Below are positions 36,093 through 48,000 of a stretch of DNA of 64,000 nucleotides, in pieces. This DNA is from Cloeon dipterum (Eukaryota; Arthropoda; Insecta; Ephemeroptera; Baetidae): positions 22,076,545 through 22,140,544 of the forward strand of contig NC_088790.1 of NCBI RefSeq assembly GCF_949628265.1. The letters run 5' to 3'. The notes below the pieces were generated by a model. It did no database searches. It was given only the letters and a program-made list of their open reading frames with translations, and was not told the origin of the DNA. Made by a program: the position numbers and the translations under genes. Positions within the stretch are counted from its first letter, which is position 1; the number at the start of each line of letters is the position of its first letter.

Positions 36093-39000
36093 ATGAGGGC
36101 CGTGGGCCTGTTGGTGGGCCTCCTTTTGGGCCTGGCGTCGGCTGAGCTTCTGAGTGAGTAATGAGATAATATTTGGATGCCGCTTCCATTCAGTCGGACT
36201 ACGCTGTCCGCCGCGTTCGGACGAAATATAGATACTATGGGTTGGGTTGACTGAATGACGCCGGCTGCCCTGTGTTGTGTTGTTGACGCGGGGGCGTGGT
36301 TGGGGACTTTGGGACTTTTGACCCGTGCTTTTTATTTTTAATTAAAAGATTTGTGTGATTATTTTTAAGTTCTAATTTATTTTATACATTAAATTTGTTG
36401 GTTTTTTAAAACTTGGTTTTTATTAGGAAAACATTTTTTTGTTTTTTTGAAATTTTTAGACGAGTGTAAAACAGAAATTTGACTAAAAAACGTATTAAAG
36501 CAATAAATCTCATATTATTTGAAGAAATTCGCCAAATCTGAGTTTTATGGGAATTTGCAATTACACGTTATTTTAAGATCAGAGTTATTTAATGATTTAA
36601 TTTTGGCATTTTACAAAAAAATTATTTTTACAAATCTATAGAAAACGGAAATACCACGAACACCAACACATTTGTCAGTAATTTGTTTAGTTTGTCGGTA
36701 ATTTGTTTAATCAGCAATATGAAGCTCTGGCTTAGTTGTTTCAATCAAAGCCAATCTAATTACTGGCGGATCGGTCGCACAGCAGCAAACACAACAAATA
36801 ATAATGAGCATTAGAGGACACTGCTGCGGCTGACCGTCACCAACTGATCAGCCAGCGTTCGGCAAATAAACGCGCACGGCAGCAATGTTATATGTTATTA
36901 TAAATTCAGCAGCCGCGCGCGATCTGCAAAATGATTAATTCCGTGTGACCAATGAGCCGCGATTTCAAGTTTAATTGCCTAGCCGAGCGAGGCAAAACAA
37001 AAACGCCACGAAACGACCTCCCAACGGCGCCTGCTTAATATTCATTGAGCCGGGGCGTGCAATTTATTTTCAATATCTCCGCGGCGTCGCATTTGCATGC
37101 AAAACTTCCCATTAGTTTTTCCGCCCAGAGCGTCATTTGCATCCGACGCAGTCGAAAGCGGAACCGAAGCGAACACACCTTTTCTAGGAAGAAATCCTGC
37201 TGCAAAAAGTCGACTTCGCTTTAATGAATTTATTTCGTTGATTTATGCCAGCAAAAACACTGTGCAAAAAAATTCCAGAAATAAGTCATCTTAAAATTAA
37301 TCATGAATTTTCGAGCAGTTCATGTTTTAAGACACATCTATAGTTATGGCAATTGTTTGAACTAAAACTAACTCACTTTATTTTATTTTTCAAGTTTTTT
37401 GTCTTCTCTCAAGGGGTCTAAAATTTTTAATCTTCATTCCTTGAAGCCAAATCCAATGCTCTTACAACATGTATTTGATGCCTTCTCTTGGAAAGGTAGT
37501 ATTGGACACATCATTTTATTTTTTCTGTATTTCCTAAGCAGTGGTTGAAAATTATAATTTATAAATTATAAATCCAAAAAATGTCATTTTGTTTCGTACC
37601 AGTCCGCGTCTTGGATCAGTTATAAAAATTCACGTCGCATTATCAACTGCAGGACGTTAAAAATCACTGGTCGTCGAAAACGATTAATTGAAAAGCATTC
37701 AGAGGAAAATAATTTAAGTTTGGTGGTTACTCATTTTAAAAGTAAATTAGAGAAAAGCATCAGTGGAATTTGAAATTTATTTTTCTTTCCTACAATGTAA
37801 TCTGCAATTCAAATAATTTCCGTCCTCGGTTTGTTTATAATTTGTATGCTACTTGTCGATCAGCAGGATATTCACGCCTTTTTCGCTAACTCAGGAAGAC
37901 GGCTCAATCAACGGTTGCTGCGATGCGTTTTTGCGTCAAGACTCTTGGCAGTGTTGATTGATTTCAAATCCAATCATGACAAGTCTCGAATTTTTCATCC
38001 GTAGACTGTAGACATGCCGGCACGAAGCTTTCAATTTGCACTTCTCAACTCCGCCTAAAAGTCGCGGTCTAGACGTCGAAGCTTCCCTTTTCACGCAAAA
38101 TAAAACTTCTCGCTAGCGTGTCAGGGCACCATTCGAAACTAAAACCAGTATAGCTCGGTTAAATCGATTTTAGAACATTGCGAAATCGCGCCATCCTCTG
38201 TAAACAGTTTGTTTGCCAACTCTTTTGCATATCCGCTCATTTGCGAGAGGATTTATTATTTGCTCCGATGCTGCTGTCATTTCTATTCAGCGTAGCGTGT
38301 TTTACTACGGGCAGGTGTGTGCGAAAAGAATCGGACTACGGCTCGCCAGATGAACGCTCCAATTCAATAGGCCAGCCGCGCGCGTGCTGAAAGGGGTGGC
38401 ATGTACTTTTTATAATAGGGAAACGCTGTTTGCCGGAGCAAATAAATTCCCTGACATTTTGCAATTTGTTTACGAGATTTTTTTTATTATTCTGCAACAA
38501 CCTAGTTGGGGATGCTGCGTAAAAAGAGTTTATTGTGCGGTAGATTGAATTTTTCTCGTGCTCTTTTGCTATTAAAAAACCTGCCAAGCAAATCTTTTGT
38601 TTTCTTTTGCATTGCGGGATTACTTTGTTTAGGAATAATTGAATTTGAAAATAAACCAAAAATATAATCCAATAGAAAACATAAAAATAATTTAAAATCC
38701 TGAAATTATTTATAAGTATCTGAGATTTTATAATATCTATTCCAAACCAAGCAGTCACTCGTCATTCTCCTCCACAAAGATAAACAATACGTTTTGTATG
38801 TATCTCAGTTTTACATACAACCGCACGAAATCGAGAAATTGCGAGTAAAGCTAATAGAATATCAGCGTTTCACAACCGCAGCTCGGTAGAATGCGGGTCG
38901 ATGGGTTTTCTTTTCCTCTGGCAATTGCACTCTGGCAAACACAACACGTATCGCATCCAAACAAACTCGCTGGTGGAAAAGTCGTATACAAAACTAATTT

Positions 39001-42000
39001 AGCGAGGAGAAGGAATTCACACGAGAGCGGCGGGAAAAGCAGTGCCGCTGAAATAATCTCGTCCAACATAAAGATGATGCTGGATGGAAGGAGTCCTCGG
39101 AGAAATCTTACGAGTGTCGTCACGGCGCAAATTACGAGTTCAGTATCGTAAAAAAGAGGCGAGCTTGCAGGGCAAATTATTTGACGACTAAACTTTTAAA
39201 GCCGCTCTGACTTTTGCTTTTCCGCAACCTGATGCTCCTGTCTTACTCAGCGTAGTTTATGGTGGATTATAAAGTTAAGTTGTCTGTGATCAGAGAGGCG
39301 AGTAAATCGAGGAAATGCTTCATGTATACTTACCAAAGCTTATAAAGAGGCTAATTTACATTTTTAATCAACTACTTCAGCATAGTACTTTTTTATATGC
39401 CTTCATTTTTCCAAAAAAACTAACCAGCGCTGTCTAATAAAAATTCATTACAAATTTTGCAGAACATTTTTAAACTTTTGTAATTTTAAAAGATATGTTG
39501 AATCTAATATACAAGAATAAGATATTTTGTCATGTTATAAAATAAAACAACTTGGAAAGCTTGAAAATATGAACCCATTTAACAATAATTCATACATTGC
39601 ACATTTTTTACGAAACGTTATAATGGAGCAGTTGTAACGAATTATTTGGGTCTTTAATTATATGACCAGCCCTTTTTTCTAATCGTCTTAAATCTTAGAT
39701 GACTTCAAAATCGCATAAAGAGCTTATTTTGATATTAAGTTTCCACGGTCTGTTACTGTGTCATCAATGCTGAAAATGTAACATAGTTCTTCATCCCAGT
39801 AAGCTTCTTTCGATGCGCGAACGCGTCCCACTCTTTCAGCAACTTTTTACCAAATTTACATCGACGTCTGCGTTTTCCGCCTCTGCCGCTGACAAACCAA
39901 TCTAATTTCGGGCATGTTTCAATATTTGTCGTGAGTCTCGTCTCGTCAGATCCGCTTCTTGCCGAAGTCAAACACGCCGCCGACCGATGCTAATCGATTG
40001 GAATGGAGCTTTGTGTTCGTTTTCTGTCCGCGAGAAGAGCGGCTCACTGACTGACTGACTGACTTGACTGACTTTGGGCCTAGTTCCAGAACTTGAGCCC
40101 CCTCGTTAGCAATGCAAGCGAAAAGCGGCCCGATCTGCGCCGTGTCACGGGGCTCGGGGCTGTTTGAATAATTAGTCAGCACAACTCGGTGCAGTGATCG
40201 CCGAAATTGGGTCCGGATGGATGCTCAGCGCGCGAGGGTGCTTGCTTACCTTTCCGCTTCGGCACTAACAAACTTGTTCGCTCCTGGCTTACGTGGAGAG
40301 CGGTCTGAATTAATTATTTGCACCGCCCTGCTCTGTGCCCCACTTTGCAGGGAGTTAAAAATTTTTGCTCGCTAGGGACATGAAGTTGAAAGAGAATCTG
40401 CTGATGAAGATACAATGGCATACGCTTAAAAATTGAGAAAAAATGTTTTCCTTGTCGTGGGGTATATATAAGGAAAAAATTGAAATGCTAAAATTGTCAT
40501 ATTATGTGACTCTCTATTTAAAGCCCCGTCCTATTTTATGTTATAAAAGTAAATTTTAATTTTGGTATTACAACTAGCAATCTATAAATGAAAAAAAATA
40601 TATAACATTTTCGAACTCAGTAATGAGTTGAACTTCTACAATGGTTATAAGATGTCAACACTCGAGGTTGATTGTTCCATGTTATGAAAAAAACAGACTT
40701 CATCCTCGTTGCTAAAAAAACTTCCTCTTATTCCTCCGACAAGTTTCGGCGTCATAGTACAAGAGATGTTTTGTTGTTTAAGAAAGAGGGGCACGACTTG
40801 ATGGTTGAGTGCAGAAATAAATAATCAAAATCACGATCTGAGTTTTCAAACAGGGGCCCGTGTAGGCCGTGCAGCAAAAAGAATCTCGGTGTTTGACGCC
40901 ACAAAAACTACCATTAGTCTTATGAGGAAAATGGGGTGTGCTGATGGCATCCCCCGGAGTATCGCTCTAATGGAATACAAGGGAATGTTTTGTTACAGGA
41001 GAAAGTAGGCCATTGTTACCCCCGATTTGCATTTTAATAGCTTTTTTAAGGTGGAACAAACCAGACTCGCACAAACATATACATAAAAGAAAGTTCATAA
41101 TTACGGTTGGCTTAGGAAATTAAATATTCAAGCTCGATCGAGCCTACTTTGTCTGGTAATCTTGGCCTCATCCCTCGGAAATGGAATCTGAATCGCGGAA
41201 CCTCGGCTCGAGGGTGCAAGGCTCTTGTGTTTTCAGTCGGTGTGCGCGCGCTCAGCATTTCCAATTTCCTTGGTCGCGATGCTGCCTGCCTGCCCTCCCT
41301 TATTGTCCTTCCTGCCCTCGGATCGCATCGATTCACCCCGCAGGCCGGGCTGATAAAAATAATAATAATAATATCACGTACCACCTCTTCTGTTTTGACA
41401 GAGCGCGCGGTCTCCGAACCACCGCCGCCGCCGCCGCCTTTTTGGCTCGTGCCGCTCTTGTGCACGCGCCCGACCGGCCGCCTGCCCGCCCGTCGCGTAT
41501 AAATTGGGCGGGCTGAATGAAAAAGCGATTCGACTTTTTAAAAAGTTTGCATCGTCGTTGGCAGAGGAGGTGTTGCCGAAAGTTTTTTTTTGTCAAAGCC
41601 AGAGCACTCCATAAAAGAGAGAGAGCAGCCGCTGGAAACTTTTGCGAGAGCTTATTAATGCTGTTTATACGCCGACGCTGTCGATACAGAACGCAGCATT
41701 TTTCGCCTCCGGAGAGAGAATTCTGCGAAGAGGAAAATAACAAGAAGTCAAACTCGTCGATACTCCGTCGGAAGAATTCTGCAGCAACGTGCTTGTTTGT
41801 TGCAAAATTGGAAAAGCAAGAAAATGCCAAACGCAATAAACCCTAATTCACTTAAAGCACGTGGGCAGTTGTTCTATTCTGAGTACAGCAATCTCGGCTG
41901 TAAGAGGTGTACATTGCAGAGCAATAACCATAAATTCACCACATATACACTCACAGTCACGTGCAAATGATCACCACCAGCACATTTCGTGCTGAGCGAA

Positions 42001-45000
42001 TTTTCGCGTGGACTGGCGCGTGGGTCGAGCCGATCGCCCGCGTCCAGCATAAATAAAAAAGAATTATACAATCGGGCCGATATATATAAAAAGCGGCCTG
42101 CTTGATATTTATGTAATGCACACGCATTGAACGAGGGTGGGTGGGTCGGATTTTGTGGGGTGTGTTTTATTGCGCGGCAGGAAACAAAGTCGGCTCTTTA
42201 TGTTTGTGCGTGCCCGGAATGGGAACTACATTACAAGAGCTTTTTATTAAAAAGTCGCGCGCGGCCAAGAAGGAGGAAAGTAAGCAGCCTTTGAATCGGT
42301 CCGCTTTGTTTCGTGGAATGGAATAACGCTCCGAAACTTTGCACAATGGGGGAAATGCCGCCGCCAACTTTGTTTTTATATGCTCAAAAGCAGGTAGATC
42401 CCAATTTCTAAACTCGCTCTTTGTGGATAAAGTTTGATAAATAAGAGCCTTTGAGCTGCGAGGGTTTATGATTAATTTCTACCAAGATGCGGAGAGAACA
42501 CAGGTGGACCATCCAATGAGTATATATCATCGGGAATTCGTGTTTGTTGAACTTCCAAACGTGTGTTTTGATACCAAACAAGATGTGCTTATTTTTATTT
42601 TCCTTGTGTGCAACTGCCTGAACACTTTCTGCTTTTTCCTTCATTTAAGATGAATAAGAATAGTTTTTTTTTAAATCTGAAGTCAGTTTTAAGTATTTTT
42701 AATAGAGTTTAAAGGGATTTGAAACATAACAGATGAGTTTCTTAGTTTATGATGACTTCCATTTATCAAGTACTTTATTTTACTTGTCAAAAAGAAAAAA
42801 AAGAAATCATTGACGAAAACGTATATGGCTATTGGAAATATGCAAATTCTAGCTATCAATCCTTAACAGATTTTGAACATCAATTCTATTAGGTATTTAT
42901 TAGTGCTTGATTTTCTTATTGTTTTCTCTCTACACGCAACTTAGGAAAATTTGAAAGAGGAAAAAATTACCAACACAACCACAAGCGTATAGAGAAACTA
43001 CAATCGCAATCTCGTAACACCCCTTCACTACGACAAAAATTCACAAGCTCAAACTTCCATTCTATCTTAAAGCCATGTCAAAGAGTTAAGTCCTGCTTCT
43101 TATGGGAATTTTCAGCAGCCAGAGGAACCAATTTTCGATAGTAATCAATGTTCGCAACACACTTACTCTCTCTCAGCTCCTGACGCACAAAAAAGCTCTT
43201 TGCAACACCGAGGCATCCTTCTCATCCAATTAAGGGTGCGAAAATTCAATTTGACAGCGGAGCGAAAACTAAACGCAAGGCATCGGAGCAGCACAACAGC
43301 GGCAAACAAACCGGCTCGATGTGCTGTCGAGCGGCAGCTATTTATTTGTTGTTGTTGTTGTGCCTTTGCGTGCGGTTCAAGTTTGAGCGACGCGGCGTCG
43401 GCGGTAGCGAGGCCCGTATTTATTAATTAGCACTCATTAAACACCCCCATCGACTGCACAAACCACCCTCGTTAGGGCGTGCAGCGCTGGAGTTTGCCGC
43501 AACTATTTCCTCTTTCGCTGGTGCCGCCGCCGCCGGCGCCTTTCTGCTCACTCGCTGATAAACCCCCCCCAGCGGACGAATGGGCATCGCGTGAAATTTA
43601 ATAGCCCCGTGCTGATGCGAACGCGTGGATATCTCTCTCTCTCTCTCGCTCTCCTTTACTCGCTCCGAATGGCGCCCCATTAATTCCAACAACGCAGCCG
43701 GCGATATCGAGATTCCGGCCGATTTTTGTCTGTTTCAAAACTCGAGCAGCGCGGCTCATATACTCGAACAACATCCTGCCCCTCAAGTGCCACCGTGCGG
43801 ACCAATGGCGTTGGAAGTGACTACAATAGTGTCTATGCAGTGGATTTGATCCGTTGTTTCACCGTTTACTCGCAGAGGAAATTGCACTTTTTCAGCCAGG
43901 GAAAAGTTGGGTGCTTGCTTATACTGTGCGCGCACTTTTTTCTACGTGATGCAATTTAAAGCAAAAATCGTTACTAAACCAATGGTTGCTTTTATTCGGT
44001 CTGAGATTTGAATGCAAATCTAGCCAGTTTATGATTTTTCCAAAAAGAAATTTTAGGTTTCTGTTTTTTGTTAAAAAAAACCTAAGTATTAGTTTAAAAA
44101 AGCAAAAAATGTCCCCAAAAAGTTTTCTCGCTGCATAAAAAAATCATGTTTATTTAAATAAAGTTGAGATTGAAGTAGTTTTAATTCATTACAAAGATAT
44201 CAGTTCAGTGAGCGCAAAAATATTGTAATTAAAATTCTCACATTGACTTGGAGTTTATTCCAATTAAATTTTAATAATTCTTGTCATGAGCACATTTCGT
44301 CGAAACACATATTAAAATAGATAAATCAAAGTTATTAAGAGAGCAAAACATGCTTTATTCTCCCCCATCCCTTTTATCTGCTCAGAAATTTAATATTTTC
44401 TGCCATCTACAATCAAGTTAGTCTACAGGCATCTTAATCGCTTCATGCCCCCTCAAATCAGAATGCCAGAGAAGCGTTTGCCTCTCAGTCTCGCGGGAGT
44501 TGGTGCGCATTAAATTTTAAAATTTTAATTTCGCACCCTCTTTCTCGTTTGCTGGAACAGTTAACGCTGGGTAATATCTGCTAACTTGCCGCGCAACCCC
44601 CAACACTGTGGCTCGCAAATCATGAGCATTCGGGGTGTGCTGGAGAGTGTAACCGGAGCAGAGTGTGCTCGAGAGGACGTATTTCGGATGTCACGGCCTT
44701 TCCGCGCGCCCTTAATGAGTCTTAGGGGAGGCCGCTCGTCATTCTTGCCGTTCAGCAGGTAAATTGCATTATTCCGCGACGGCTGGAAAAGTCGAGTGAG
44801 TGCTACTGCTGGGGGAACCAAGTGATTCGATTTAAACCACCCTTTATGTACATTGAAAAGTCAAATCCTGTGGGAGATATTACAGGTTTAAATATTGCGT
44901 CGTCCCTCTTTGTTAGTCAAAATTCGATATAACTCCACGTTTGGCCCCGACTCTTTAATTATGCGCGGCCATTTGATTCGCACGGTGCGCATACGCAAAT

Positions 45001-48000
45001 ATTGGATGGAGCTGGCAAGCGGGCGCTTTGTTCGCAGTGTCAAACCGAGATAAATATACAGATTAAAATTTGCCTTGCGGCCATTGGGAGAAAAGCACAT
45101 CTCCGTCTGTTGAATTGTAAAAAGCATATTGTACAAGGATTGGACGAGCAGACCGACGAACAGTGTCGAATCAGCACTTTTTATCCTTGGGTTACTTTGC
45201 GAATCACAGCCGGAGGGCAATTTGTTTTCTTGCATAGCGGAAAACAGCTTGTTTGGCCAAAGAGTTGCTGTTTGCGTGTTTTTGCTGGAGTTGGTGTGGA
45301 GAGATAAGAGCAAAAAAATGTACTTTCTGAACCGCAAAAATATAATGTACGCCCAAGTAACAGTGCAATAAAGCGCTTTGAATAATGTTTCCATTGAATT
45401 GTTTTGGTCGACTGATTTCCAAGCCCGAATTGCCAATACTATTTAATTATTGAGAGCAACAGCCACGAATTTAATTAAAAAGCAGCTCGCACGCTGTAAT
45501 GCTTGTGTTAATAGCAAACATCGAACTGAAAAGTGCCTCGATGGAATGGACGTTCAAAGGCAAAACCGCTAAACTTTTTTACGAGTGCCCTGCCTGGCTG
45601 CCTGCCTGACGACAGACGAAATACATCCAACTCTTTTTACGAATGTCAAATGTGACGCATTCCGATCGATTTGCGAGGCCTGCGTTTTGTTTGAGCAGCA
45701 GTAAAATTTTGATGGTGCGCCTTATCATTTTCATTCGCTAAATATTTGACAATACGTCCGTCAGCCCACCCGAGGGGCCGGGCGCTTGGCCAGAAGGGCC
45801 GACGTCAGCGGGATTTCGGGTCACGTTTCACTTTTGACGTTCGCCAATACGTCAAGTGCAACCCTTTTCCATCGAAAACGAAAACGCACGGCAAACGTCG
45901 GGCAGGGAGATTTGGTGCCTCGGGAATGTGAGAGGAATGCTCAGTGATAAGGACGGAAAAGGGATGGAATTTTAAAACACACTCTCTCTCCGCCTTTTTC
46001 CCACCGCCGACCAATTTAACTCCGGACGCCAACGCCATAAATTATTCATCGGCAAACACGATGGTTTGGAAAATCCCTTCATTGCACGTTATTCTTTGCT
46101 CCCAAGCATATAGAAGGCGGGAAACAGCAGATTGTGCTCAACGCGATCAGCACCTCGTGTCGCACATTTGCATACTTTGTGACAGGTGCTCTGCACCTAT
46201 GCCTACATTGTGTGGCGGAAAAGGGATGCTTCAATTGACCCAGAAAATTCAAATTCTCTATCTTCATATTTTTCAGCAAAATGTTCTGTCTTTGCACTCC
46301 TATAAAATAATTTTATCACAGGAGGAAAGTAGGGAAAATTACACTGCGAGGAGTAACAATACCTTTTGATTTACCATCTCTAATTGAAAATTATTTTTGA
46401 GAATCAATTTTTTTGTATGTATATATAGAAGATCAAAAATATTATATTGGTTGAAATTAAAAAAAAAAAGATTTGTTAAACTAAGTTCACATGTCATAAA
46501 AATTTTGGCCGTTCCTTGGTTTTTAAATTAAAAGAGGCATTAATTTTCACTTTTTCCTGAAATATCTCGCATTATTATCCAGTTTTATGCTCTCGACGAG
46601 GGTTTGGTATAGATAAAATTGTGTTTTGGAAAATGTGTTAGAGTTTTTTGTGAATATATGTTCGACGAAAACGAACATAATAAATTTTCTGCCCTATTTA
46701 AAAATGCCTCGCGGGGTCCAAACCAATTCCATTACTCGGAGGCAAAAAAGCGTCCGAATTTCCATCGAAAACATTCCAGTGCCGATTTTGTGCTAAAAGC
46801 ATTCGGAAAGAGCGGCAGATTGATTAGCCGCAGTCGCCGGAATTGAATCAGCGAGTGGGTGGGCACGGGGGAAAAAAGGGAAAAGTCCCAGGCGTGAGTG
46901 ATTTGTTGTGTTCGGAATTAACGATCTGACACGCAAACAAACAAAAAAAAACTCGGCGCGAATTTTCCAGCGTGCCCGCATTTGGAACGCTCATTACGGC
47001 TCAATCGGAACTCTTGGCTATTGATTGGATTGGGTGGTGTGACCGACTCGACGAAAACATTCTCATCAAAATAAACTAGTTGTTTGCTGCGCGGAGCTAT
47101 CAGAGGTGAAGATGCGCGAGAGGAAAGCGAAAATAATTCCCGTTTGGTATAAAAATTGGCTGAGTGCCGGTGGGAGAAGGAGGAAAGAAAAGCTCCTCCT
47201 CGCCTTTCTAAATGCTGCTCTCCTACAATTTTCAGATACTCACTTACTGTGGATAGTGTGTGAAATGTTGGGCGGAGATGGGAGTGCTGGGCATTTTGAC
47301 TATTCCTCCCGAGCTTTATAAAATGCTTTTAGTACCAAAAAGAAGACAGAACAAAGTACCATTTCCACTTTTTCCTCAATTCTGGGTCTGTTTTTACAGT
47401 GTCTGGCTAAATGAAACAATTTTTAATGTGAGGCTATGTAAATGGTATTTGATTATATACCTCTAACAACATAATTTATCAAAAATAGAGCACTGTGCGG
47501 TGTCAATTTTCATTACCATGGTAACCGCATTTTTTTAAATCAAAAACCACAACCGCACCACAACCGCATCGGTCTTGACCAAAACCGTAGTTGCGGTAAC
47601 CGCAAAATTACCGCAAAACCGCAATTTATTTAATGATTTAGAACAAAATAGTTTTCTTTTGGCAAGGCTTAAATTTAATTATTTCTGCGTGCAACTCCAT
47701 ATCACGGGTTTTAACCATCATAATTGCAAAAACTTTTCACCGTTAGACTCGTCTTGACCTCCCCTGAGCAGCTGAAGGGTTTAGGGGTTCTTACCCTCCA
47801 CCCCTATACTTTAAACTCTTCGGAAATGAACAACATTTTATAGCTCTGGATAATTTTATTAATTTACATTTTATTAAAAACATTTTTTTTTTAGTTTTGG
47901 TTGAATGGGCGGGGTGATAATTCAGTAGGAATTTAGGATGATTTTAAATGTTTTGAAGCCAAGTCGATGCAAATGGAAGCAGGTATGTTAATTTTTTTAT

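Larger units (their letters stand above)
36154..47485 (+). other. first part of the 22.7 kb intron 1 of the Ig-domain gene
   Basis: No exon with supported splice sites was found. The region alternates AT-rich stretches with GC/CpG-richer blocks (for example 36760-37150, 39950-40330, 41150-41500, 41980-42340, 43200-43830, 44520-44820, 45730-46050). Many frames overlap in these blocks only because stop codons are scarce there. They are candidates for regulatory modules or internal promoters. Confidence 0.4.

Noticed and set aside
41333-41846. 167-codon minus-strand frame and overlapping plus-strand frames
   Set aside because: Low-complexity runs from CCG and AAT microsatellites; both strands are open, so base composition is the simplest cause.
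44888-45436. 182-codon minus-strand frame in the Ig-gene intron
   Set aside because: No recognisable domain, and opposite-strand frames overlap it. No splice or promoter evidence.
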